This document shows, piece by piece, positions 32,994 through 40,850 of a stretch of 64,000 bases of DNA. Positions within the stretch are counted from its first letter, which is position 1. Each line of letters opens with the position of its first letter. Both the position numbers and the translations under genes were made by a program. Below the pieces are notes generated by a model, which ran no database searches, was not told where the DNA came from, and saw nothing but the letters and a program-made list of their open reading frames with translations. The stretch covers positions 6,206,501 through 6,270,500 of the forward strand of contig NZ_CP023278.1 in the NCBI RefSeq assembly GCF_002896875.1. Reading direction: 5' to 3'. This stretch comes from Nostoc sp. CENA543 (lineage in GTDB: Bacteria; Cyanobacteriota; Cyanobacteriia; Cyanobacteriales; Nostocaceae).

Positions 32994-35534
32994 ATGTCAA
33001 TACCCAATGTTGACCAAATTGGCTGTCAGTTATCTCAAGAATTGATATCTATACGAGAAAAAATTACTAGATTAAAAAAATTAGAAAAACAATATCAGCG
33101 CAGACAAGCATTACTTGAGGCACAAATCAAAGCTACCGGAGTTCAGCCACCTTTACAATTAATTAATGGTGGAGTTGCTAGTCAGGAATTACAACCAGAA
33201 AGTGAAGAACGGCTGAGACTGGCTTTAGAAGCTGCAAATATGGGCTTTTGGGATTGGCATATCCCGACTCAAAAAGTTATCTGGTCTGAAAATCATGAAC
33301 TTTTGTTTGGTTTAATTCCTGGTAGTTTTGATGGGACTTGTGATGCTTTTTTAGCTTGTTTATATAGCGAAGATAGAGAAAGAGTTATACAGAAAATTGC
33401 CCAAACTCAAGCAGAAAAAACACCTTATAGTGATGAATTTCGTATAGTTTGGCCTGATCAAACGGTACATTGGATTGCATCTAAGGGAAAATTTTTCTTT
33501 GATCACCAGGGACAAGCGATCAGGATGATTGGAACTTGTATGGATATTACTGAAAGTAAACAAGTAGCAGCAAATACACAGAATTTAGTGAACAAAATTC
33601 AAGAACAAGCCAATATCTTAAATGCTATTCTTACTACTTCAGTAGATCACATTTTTATTTTTAATCGTACAGGTGAATATCAGTACGTTAGTCACGGTGG
33701 TGCGGCGGTATTAGGTTTGCGTCCAGAAGAGATGGTGGGAAAGAATGTGAGAGAATTAGATTTACCACCAGAACTCATAGAAAAAGTAGAGAGTCAATCT
33801 CAAACGGTCATCGCAACGGGTATACCAATTAAAGATGAGTGTACGTATGTCACAGCAAACGGGACTCAATACTATGAATATATTCTGACTCCACTACGTA
33901 AAGCTGACCAAAGTATTGAGGGTGTGATTACGGTTTCGCGTAACATTACAGCGCACAAGCAAATTGAACAATCCTTACGCCACAGTGAGGCTAGATTCCG
34001 GCGGTTGTTTGAATCTAATTTAATTGGGGTGGCTTTTTGGACTGTTGATGGCTTGATTACCGAGGCCAATGATGCTTATTTAAAATTGGCTGGCTATACC
34101 CGTGAAGAATTCGCCGCTTTGGGTAGCATTGATTGGCGAGAACTTACCCCACCTGAGTATAGTCATTTAGACGATCGCGCGATCGCCCAAGTTAAAACTC
34201 ATGGTGTTTCCCAAATTTACGAAAAGGAATATATTCACAACGATGGTAAACGGGTAGCAGTGGTGTTAGGGATAGCTTTACTCAATGACTCCCAAGATAG
34301 AGGAGTGGCGTTTGTGCTGGATATTAGTCAACGCAAGCAAGCAGAACAAGAACGCGATCGCTTACTACATCAAGAAAGATTAGCACGCCAAGAAGCAGAG
34401 GTTGCTAACCGCATCAAAGATGAATTTTTAGCGGTTCTTTCCCACGAACTCAGAACACCACTCAATCCGATTTTAGGTTGGTCAAAATTACTCCGTTCCC
34501 GCCAGTTTAATCAGTCTACTATTGACCAAGCCCTAGAAACCATCGAACGCAATGCTAAACTACAAACGCAACTAATTGAAGATTTATTAGATGTTTCCCG
34601 CATCCTACAAGGTAAATTGACATTAAATTTGTGTCCAGTCAGTATAGTCATGGTAGTGGAAGCGGCGGTGGAAACAGTGCGACTAGCAGCAGAGGCTAAG
34701 TCTATTCTCATTGAGACAGTTCTTGACCATAATTTAGGTCAAGTCATGGGTGATCCCAATCGACTGCAACAGGTAATCTGGAATTTACTATCTAATGCTG
34801 TGAAGTTTACACCCCCTGGTGGTAGGGTGAACATTCACCTCACAGAAGTGAATCACCAAGTGCAAATTCAAGTCAGTGACACAGGTAAGGGTATTGCACC
34901 GGCTTTTCTTCCTTATGTGTTTGATTACTTTCGCCAAGCTGACAGTACCACTACCAGAAAATTTGGCGGTTTAGGTTTAGGACTAGCGATCGCACGTCAA
35001 GTTGTAGAATTACACAGAGGGAGTGTGCAAGCATTTAGTCCAGGGGAAGGAATGGGTGCTACCTTTAGAGTCAACTTACCACTGATACACAAACATGAAC
35101 CCATGAGTTATGAAGAAGAACAACCGTTATCAACTCACCATCCGTCTTCAATACTGACAGGTAAAAAGGTTTTGGTAATAGATGACGAACCAGATATCAG
35201 AGATTTGGTCAGTTTTATTTTGGAAGACTATGGCATTGAAGTAACCGCCGTCAAGTCAGCACACGAGGCTTTAGAAAAACTATCTGAGTCATTACCAGAT
35301 ATTTTAATCAGTGATATCGGGATGCCGGAAGTAGATGGTTATATGTTGATGCGACAATTAAGACAACTACCACCAGAACTTGGCGGAACTATTCCCGCGA
35401 TCGCTCTGACGGCTTATGCTGGAGAAATCAATCAACAGCAAGCAATGACGGCGGGATTTCAAATGCACATATCTAAGCCTGTCGATCCTGATGCTTTAAT
35501 TGAAGCGATCGCTAGTTTAGTCATTAGTCATTAG
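32994..35534 (+). CDS. PAS-containing hybrid histidine kinase with C-terminal receiver
   Basis: An 846-residue cytoplasmic sensor kinase with no membrane helix. Order: N-terminal coiled coil (about 15-50), three PAS/PAC units (about 70-190, 210-325 and 335-455), and HisKA with the phospho-accepting His in LSHELRTPLNP near 480. HATPase follows with N box (NLLSNAVKFTPPG) near 600, DTGKGI near 633 and GLGLGLAIA near 660. A receiver domain spans about 720-840 with VIDDEP and the acceptor Asp in ISDIGMPEVDGY. The start is ATG 32994; a TTG four codons upstream also opens the frame. The signal is unknown; the soluble PAS stack suggests an internal cue. Confidence 0.93.
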   Translation: MSIPNVDQIGCQLSQELISIREKITRLKKLEKQYQRRQALLEAQIKATGVQPPLQLINGGVASQELQPESEERLRLALEAANMGFWDWHIPTQKVIWSENHELLFGLIPGSFDGTCDAFLACLYSEDRERVIQKIAQTQAEKTPYSDEFRIVWPDQTVHWIASKGKFFFDHQGQAIRMIGTCMDITESKQVAANTQNLVNKIQEQANILNAILTTSVDHIFIFNRTGEYQYVSHGGAAVLGLRPEEMVGKNVRELDLPPELIEKVESQSQTVIATGIPIKDECTYVTANGTQYYEYILTPLRKADQSIEGVITVSRNITAHKQIEQSLRHSEARFRRLFESNLIGVAFWTVDGLITEANDAYLKLAGYTREEFAALGSIDWRELTPPEYSHLDDRAIAQVKTHGVSQIYEKEYIHNDGKRVAVVLGIALLNDSQDRGVAFVLDISQRKQAEQERDRLLHQERLARQEAEVANRIKDEFLAVLSHELRTPLNPILGWSKLLRSRQFNQSTIDQALETIERNAKLQTQLIEDLLDVSRILQGKLTLNLCPVSIVMVVEAAVETVRLAAEAKSILIETVLDHNLGQVMGDPNRLQQVIWNLLSNAVKFTPPGGRVNIHLTEVNHQVQIQVSDTGKGIAPAFLPYVFDYFRQADSTTTRKFGGLGLGLAIARQVVELHRGSVQAFSPGEGMGATFRVNLPLIHKHEPMSYEEEQPLSTHHPSSILTGKKVLVIDDEPDIRDLVSFILEDYGIEVTAVKSAHEALEKLSESLPDILISDIGMPEVDGYMLMRQLRQLPPELGGTIPAIALTAYAGEINQQQAMTAGFQMHISKPVDPDALIEAIASLVISH

Positions 35535-35573
35535 TCATTAGTTGTGATTCTCTATTCCTGTGTTTTTTCTTTG

Positions 35574-35894
35574 TCATCTAGAAGTTACAGCCTGTTGTTG
35601 TAAAAAAGCTAAAACAATATCTCCTTCTGGAATTCCTTGATTAATTAAATCTTGAGTAATACCAGTTTCTATGCCATCATATTCAATCCAAACTTTGCCA
35701 TCTTGAATAGTCGCATAAATTAAATTTCCTCTAACTCTTCTTCCTCTGTCCCATCCTACCTGCATGAGTGCATAACGACTTTGAACGTCATCAAATACCG
35801 TTTCTAGTCTAATTTCTCCATGAGAAGGACGGAGTCTAGCATATTTTTGCATGACTTGTTTTACGATGTTCTGATAATTCGTGTTGGTATCCAT
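35574..35894 (-). CDS. xisI: XisI-family protein
   Basis: A 106-residue XisI protein. The family pattern is clear: YQNIVKQVMQKYARLRPSHG, then RYALMQVGWDRGRRVRG and VWIEYDGIETGITQDL, and the closing GIPEGDIVLAF. XisI was named for control of fdxN-element excision in Anabaena, but paralogues are widespread in cyanobacteria with no nearby element, and their biochemical activity is not settled. The gene start overlaps the end of xisH by 34 bp, so translation is probably coupled. Confidence 0.92.
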   Translation of the reverse strand: MDTNTNYQNIVKQVMQKYARLRPSHGEIRLETVFDDVQSRYALMQVGWDRGRRVRGNLIYATIQDGKVWIEYDGIETGITQDLINQGIPEGDIVLAFLQQQAVTSR

Positions 35895-36328
35895 TGCTTA
35901 ACCTCTACCTTCTCTGTATCTACGATTAGCAATCTCATGGGCAATTCACTAATTACAAGTTGACCAATTGGTTCGCTGAATATTTCTTCATAGGTGATAT
36001 CTGTAATTGCTAGATATATTACACGATCCGGATCTACTTGATTGAGTAATAGCTGATAGAGAATGTATTGACCAATCGCTTGTTCTAAATCAGCGATCGC
36101 AGACCGACCTCGAAATTCTTTAATTTCAATTGCAATTCTACTATTTTGACGTTTAGCCCCAATCAATTTTGCTGGTAATTGCGTTGAAATATAGCTTTCG
36201 TTAGCCGCTAAATCTACAAATAAAAATCGTTCTCCATAAGATATGACAAAGGGATCATCTGTAATTTCCCAGCCATCTTTAATAATAGCTTGTTTAACAA
36301 TGGTATGGATATTATCTCTTGGTGGCAT
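35861..36328 (-). CDS. xisH: XisH-family protein
   Basis: A 155-residue XisH protein, read from ATG 36328 (a TTG one codon earlier also opens the frame). Family blocks: HTIVKQAIIKDGWEITDDPF, then LFVDLAANESYI, RIAIEIKEFRG and DLEQAIGQYILYQLLL. The spacing Asp ... Glu-x-Lys (VDLAA, then IEIKEF) fits a PD-(D/E)xK nuclease-like core, which structures of this family support. It is always paired with XisI. No fdxN-type element ends are visible around this pair. Whether it acts as nuclease, recombinase helper or toxin-like module is not known. Confidence 0.92.
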   Translation of the reverse strand: MPPRDNIHTIVKQAIIKDGWEITDDPFVISYGERFLFVDLAANESYISTQLPAKLIGAKRQNSRIAIEIKEFRGRSAIADLEQAIGQYILYQLLLNQVDPDRVIYLAITDITYEEIFSEPIGQLVISELPMRLLIVDTEKVEVKQWIPTRIIRTS

Positions 36329-36464
36329 CAATTAGAGGTTTTTAACTTAAAAAATATCCTATCACTTTGTAGATAGGGGACAGGGGAGATACAGAGAATA
36401 TCAACTAAGTAATTTGGATAATTGATTTTCTGGAAGTCCCTGGTAAATCCCTTGCAGTTTATAT

Positions 36465-36491
36465 AGAAAAGCCTCCCATATTTAGGAGGCT
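36465..36491 (-). terminator. rho-independent terminator of the 1041-residue protein gene
   Basis: On the minus strand, GCCTCC-loop-GGAGGC (36471-36490) followed by TTTTCT, about 30 bp after the stop. Confidence 0.85.
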
Positions 36492-36520
36492 AAGACGTTA
36501 AGCGGAGACAATTTTAGTAC

Positions 36521-39500
36521 CTACACCCAGACAACAGCGATCGCGCCTCCGAAAGCAGCGAAAATGGCAGATACTACTGCTGTGGCGAATAACCACCAAG
36601 CGGCGGAAGCGGCGGCTTTGCGGGTTTCTTCGGCTTGTCTTTGGGCTTGGTGTTTGACTTCTTCTAAACGGCGTTGGGCTTCGTGTTGTAGGCGTTCAGC
36701 ACGTTGCAGGACTGTGTTCCGGGCGCGTTCAATTTGGTCGATAATCCGATTAGCATCGGCTTCGGAAATATCTTCACGGGAACTCATGATGGCTACGAGA
36801 GTTTCACGATTGAAGGATGAGAGGCGATCACGTAACGCTTCAAATCCTGCCTGCGGGTCTTCAAATACTATACGGATATCATGTTTAATCCCATCATAGT
36901 TGAGTTCGGGACGCTCTAAGGAATTGAGATAGTTACGAATTCTGGCAAAAATTCCGTCAATCACATCTTGAATCCGGCGTTGAATACTCCGCACTTGTTC
37001 CACAAATTGATCACGCACACCGATGATATTATCGGCAATTTGTGCTGCTTCTTGGTCACTGAGGTCTTCCCGAATTTTCAACAGGGCGATAATTGTAGAA
37101 CGGTCGAAATGTGACAAGCGATCGCTTAAACTTTCCATCCCCACAGCTGGGTCATGCAAAAGTAATTGTATATCCCGCTTGATGCCTTCTGGGTTCAATT
37201 CTTCCTTGCCAGTGTACCGTAAATATGATTCCAGATAAGTTTGGAAGTTCTGCACTCTTTGTTGGGTGCGGGTAGCAAGGCGACGGGGTGCGCGCACGAT
37301 ATTGCGAATGGAAGTTTGCACAGAGTCAATGACTTCATTAACTTGGGTTTCACTCAAGTCTTGACGCTGACTCAATAATTTCACTAAGGTATCTCTGTCT
37401 ACTTGGGACAACCGCCGCCGCAAAGCCACAACCCCTTCACTGGGATTTTCAAACAGTCGATTTAAGTCCCGTTGAATTCCTTCGGGGTTGAGTTCTGTTT
37501 TACCTGTGTTGCGTAAGTAATCGGCAATGGTGGTAGTTACAGAATCATATTGTGCTTTGGCTTTGTCAACTACGGCTTGGGGTGTATGGCGAATGCTGTG
37601 CCAAGAGTCTTCTACTGTGTTGATAATTTGCTGTGCTTGTTCCTCGCTGATATCTTGCCGTTGACTCAGTAATGTTACTAAGGTATCACGGTCAAACCGA
37701 GACAACCTAGCGCGGATGGCGGCAATACCTGCTTGGGGGTCGGCGAGTAAGGTTTTCAGGTCAGCCCGAATGGCATCAGGGTTTAACTCGGCTTTATCGG
37801 TGTTACGCAGATATGATTCGATATTTAACCAGAGAGTTTCAGCTTGATATTTGGCTTGTTCTGCGAGGTTTTTGGATTCTATCAAAGCGCGATCGCGTTG
37901 TTTGTCGATTTCATCCAAAACGCGCTCAATTTCATAAAACTGAAGGTCATTACGTTGCAGCAAGATTTTTTGCATTTCGTGACGGTCAAGAATCGCCAAC
38001 CGTCTAGAAATGGTTTCATAGTCTGCATCAGGGTCTGTAATCAGGGGTTTAAAATCCCGTTCAATTCCCTCTGGAGTCAAATCAGCCTTAGCTGTCACTA
38101 GTAAATAACTCTCGACTCGCCGTTCTAAGTCCTGAGATATTTCCCGTTCTTCCTCCGCCGTCACCAGTAATAATACTTCTTGACGGACTGCTTCTAGGCG
38201 ATCGCTAATATGTTGAATTTGGCTTTGGGTGAGTAATCCCCTATCTTGAAGAATATTCGCAAAATCTTCGCGAGAGAGTCTTTCTATTTCCCGCCGCACT
38301 GTTCCAGAGTCGGCTGCTGGATCGTAGATCACATCCCGAAATTCTTCGGCAATTCTTTCTTCACTCAATTGCCAAGCATAGGTAGTATGTAGATAGTTTT
38401 CCACATCAGCGCGAATGGGGCTGTAGGGTCTCGAAGGTGTGGGTAGTCCCAATTTATCAGCTTGGGCTGTAGCTTTTTCCTTGGCTGTAGTCAAAGCCTG
38501 CCAAATTGTTTCCACATCCAAATCAGATAAATCAGCCCGTCCTAAAACTACCCCAGTTAAAGCCGATAATCCCTGTTGTAGTGTACTTTGAATTGGCCCT
38601 GGGGCTGCCTTTTGTTCCTCACCTTTACCTGGACGCAGTTCTGCAATTAACCTGTCTAATTTGGCATTTAGTTCATCGGTTTTAGTTTGTCCTGTTGGGA
38701 GAGTTTTGAGATAGTTTACCAATTCACTCAGGCTGTCTTGCATTGGTTGTTGCTGACCCATAACCTGTTGCCACACATTGTATAAACTGTCAGCAATGCG
38801 GTTAACATCTCGCTTGGATAAGTCTGTACGACTGCTAACTAATTCCACAAACTTTTGGCGGTCAATATGACGCAAATCAGAACTAGCAGCAATTCCTCTG
38901 AGTTGTGGATCTTGGAGTAAATTTTCAAATTCCCGACGAATATGAGTTACGTCTAATTCTGGTGGACGCAGCTTTTCAATATAATCTTCTATGTTTTCTC
39001 TGATACTGATAGGGTCAATTGCGCTGCCTAACTCTCGACGTACCGCAGAGGCGGCGGCTTCAGCTGTAGCGACCACTTGCTGATTCACAGCTTTAGCACC
39101 CAAGGCGGCGGTAGCTGTCCCCATAATCGCCTGAAAGCCAGAGGTGGCGGTATTAACTACCGAACCAATTAATGAACCAACGGTAGTGGAACTCACCCAC
39201 ACCAATAAGAGAAAGTACGCACCCCAAATCACCAAACCTAGAATTGCACCCAATCTGGGGTCAAATACCAAAAGGCTTAACTTGACTGAGAGAAATGAGG
39301 CAATTAATAAGGCTATGGTGACAGAAACTAAAGTCCAAAGTCCTACAGCCGTGCCAATTTTGCGAATTGTACCGCCAAAACTGCCCTCCGAATCACTACC
39401 GGAATCAGAGGGACGACCCAAATAAGAAATCCCCGCCGCAACAGAGAGATTAGTTAATACCAATTGGAAAGCAAAGGCTAAAATTACGCCCGATAGTAAA

Positions 39501-39643
39501 GCCACAAAAAAGCGTGGCCCCGAAGTCAACAAAGATAATTGCGCTGGTGACACACTAGAGGGATTAGGATCAATTGGGACTTGTGCCACCCACCATAGAG
39601 GCTTGTAGAGTGCCGTAATGATATCTGTACTTTGAAAAAACAT
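36521..39643 (-). CDS. large membrane protein with seven helical repeats
   Basis: A 1040-residue protein from ATG 39643, which has AAGGA six bases upstream. The N-terminus has two to four membrane helices (about 40-65, 95-120, 125-150). A long hydrophilic region then holds seven units of about 70-95 residues. Each unit has (E/A)-x-Y-L-x-x-T-x-K-x-(E)-L-N-P-(E/D)-x-I, then a D-x-x-x-L-L-x-D-P segment, a R-L-x-x-(F/V)-D-R-(D/E)-T-L-(V) segment and R-(Q/E)-D-(I/L)-S. The last four units are the most alike. The C-terminus is a single hydrophobic helix (WWLFATAVVSAIFAAFGG). I know of no assigned function for this family. It may be a membrane-tethered scaffold with both ends in the membrane. Confidence 0.8.
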   Translation of the reverse strand: MFFQSTDIITALYKPLWWVAQVPIDPNPSSVSPAQLSLLTSGPRFFVALLSGVILAFAFQLVLTNLSVAAGISYLGRPSDSGSDSEGSFGGTIRKIGTAVGLWTLVSVTIALLIASFLSVKLSLLVFDPRLGAILGLVIWGAYFLLLVWVSSTTVGSLIGSVVNTATSGFQAIMGTATAALGAKAVNQQVVATAEAAASAVRRELGSAIDPISIRENIEDYIEKLRPPELDVTHIRREFENLLQDPQLRGIAASSDLRHIDRQKFVELVSSRTDLSKRDVNRIADSLYNVWQQVMGQQQPMQDSLSELVNYLKTLPTGQTKTDELNAKLDRLIAELRPGKGEEQKAAPGPIQSTLQQGLSALTGVVLGRADLSDLDVETIWQALTTAKEKATAQADKLGLPTPSRPYSPIRADVENYLHTTYAWQLSEERIAEEFRDVIYDPAADSGTVRREIERLSREDFANILQDRGLLTQSQIQHISDRLEAVRQEVLLLVTAEEEREISQDLERRVESYLLVTAKADLTPEGIERDFKPLITDPDADYETISRRLAILDRHEMQKILLQRNDLQFYEIERVLDEIDKQRDRALIESKNLAEQAKYQAETLWLNIESYLRNTDKAELNPDAIRADLKTLLADPQAGIAAIRARLSRFDRDTLVTLLSQRQDISEEQAQQIINTVEDSWHSIRHTPQAVVDKAKAQYDSVTTTIADYLRNTGKTELNPEGIQRDLNRLFENPSEGVVALRRRLSQVDRDTLVKLLSQRQDLSETQVNEVIDSVQTSIRNIVRAPRRLATRTQQRVQNFQTYLESYLRYTGKEELNPEGIKRDIQLLLHDPAVGMESLSDRLSHFDRSTIIALLKIREDLSDQEAAQIADNIIGVRDQFVEQVRSIQRRIQDVIDGIFARIRNYLNSLERPELNYDGIKHDIRIVFEDPQAGFEALRDRLSSFNRETLVAIMSSREDISEADANRIIDQIERARNTVLQRAERLQHEAQRRLEEVKHQAQRQAEETRKAAASAAWWLFATAVVSAIFAAFGGAIAVVWV

Positions 39644-40152
39644 TGTATGTCCTTGCACTAGTCGGTTAGAAAATTTGGTTAATTAGTGTGTGAGTAGCAA
39701 TGATGGTTTAAGTATGTCTTTATGGGTATTGGCTACATTTTTGGTTATTATTAGAATCCTGAAAATTGACAGCTAAAATCATCTCCCTAAAGATTGAAAG
39801 CATATCTGACGCGAGATAGAAGTTTATTTTTTATATGGGTTTATTTTCAATAAATGAGCAAATAATAACTAAATAAACCTGAATATTTCAGAATAAAAAG
39901 CTTGTTTTTTTAAGAATTTCCTAGGAATCATTTATTTTAGTAATTAACTGGCTTTATTACAGTTGCACACCGAGATTTACATTTATTTACAAATATAATT
40001 TCCATCACCTCCAGAAGATGGATTTGATACTAGAAAAAGCTTACAACTAATCGTCCGCAAGAAGTGTGCAGAGATTGTATCTATTGACAGAAAGCAATCA
40101 CCTAATCGCTAGCTAAAGTTAAGTTAAGTAACAAATTGTTTGGAGTAAAAAA
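39644..40152. other. 509-bp A/T-rich spacer upstream of the hli pair
   Basis: No gene, strong hairpin or tandem array is seen. It should contain the promoter of the minus-strand repeat protein and that of hli. I could not identify an HLR1-type light-response motif with confidence. Confidence 0.55.
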
Positions 40153-40359
40153 ATGGAAACACGTTCTTCCAGTAGTAGTCTGCCAACAATTGCTACAGAG
40201 TATAACGGACGCGATCGCAATGCCTTTTTATTTGGTTGGACACCCCAATCAGAAATCTGGAACGGTCGGTTAGCAATGATTGGCTTTCTCGCCTACTTAT
40301 TGTGGGATTTAGCAGGTTATAGCGTCCTCCGCGATGTCCTACACCTAATTGGTTACTAA
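40153..40359 (+). CDS. hli: high-light-inducible protein (one-helix chlorophyll a/b-binding type), copy 1
   Basis: A 68-residue thylakoid protein with one membrane helix. The chlorophyll-binding signature is complete: [20 protein letters not shown], i.e. E-x-x-N-G-R-x-A-M-x-G, followed by FLAYLLWDLAGY. HLIPs dissipate excess energy and help photosystem II and chlorophyll recycling. GGAG lies 8 nt before the ATG. The following gene is a paralogue whose last 45 or so residues are identical; only the hydrophilic N-terminus differs. Confidence 0.95.
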   Translation: METRSSSSSLPTIATEYNGRDRNAFLFGWTPQSEIWNGRLAMIGFLAYLLWDLAGYSVLRDVLHLIGY

Positions 40360-40513
40360 TACTAATTCAAAGTTCCAAATTCAAAATCAATCAGCTAAAT
40401 TTTGGCAGGTGTTTGAGTTTGAATCTGTTGATAAATTTTGTAGTGTTGGTGCATTCAGCAATCACAAAAGTTAGCAAAACAGCCTAAATAGACTAAATAA
40501 TTAGGAGACTAAA

Positions 40514-40726
40514 ATGGAAACTCGTGAAACTCGTTCTACTACAGATTTACCACCAGTTGCTAATGCTTATAACGGTGTAGACCGCAACGCCTTTTTGTTT
40601 GGGTGGACACCCCAATCAGAAATTTGGAACGGTCGGTTAGCAATGATTGGTTTTCTCGCCTATTTATTGTGGGATTTAGCAGGTTACAGTGTCCTGCGTG
40701 ATGTGTTGCATTTGATTGGATATTAA
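40514..40726 (+). CDS. hli: high-light-inducible protein, copy 2
   Basis: A 70-residue paralogue of the preceding gene with the same E-x-x-N-G-R-x-A-M-I-G helix. The region from [20 protein letters not shown] to the end is identical to copy 1, while the N-terminal 20 residues (METRETRSTTDLPP) have drifted. AGGAG precedes the ATG by 7 nt. The 154-bp gap to copy 1 suggests separate or shared transcription. The strong conservation over the helix suggests recent duplication or gene conversion. Confidence 0.95.
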   Translation: METRETRSTTDLPPVANAYNGVDRNAFLFGWTPQSEIWNGRLAMIGFLAYLLWDLAGYSVLRDVLHLIGY

Positions 40727-40754
40727 TCAAGTAACGCCAGACCTAACCCCCTAA

Positions 40755-40779
40755 CCCCCTTCCCTGGTAGGGAAGGGGG
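40755..40779. terminator. hairpin after hli copy 2 (terminator-like)
   Basis: CCCCTTCCC-TGGTA-GGGAAGGGG, a perfect 9-bp stem about 30 bp after the hli stop, without a clean T run. It may be a terminator or part of a dispersed repeat. A CCCCCTGCCCCCTGCCC run follows at about 40820. Confidence 0.5.
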
Positions 40780-40850
40780 AATTATGATGTTTTAAATCTT
40801 CAAATTATTTTATTTCTTCCCCTGCCCCCTGCCCCCTGCCCTCTACTTCC

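Noticed and set aside
35574-36328. XisH/XisI as part of an excision element here
   Set aside because: I see no recombinase, no flanking direct repeat and no interrupted gene around the pair.
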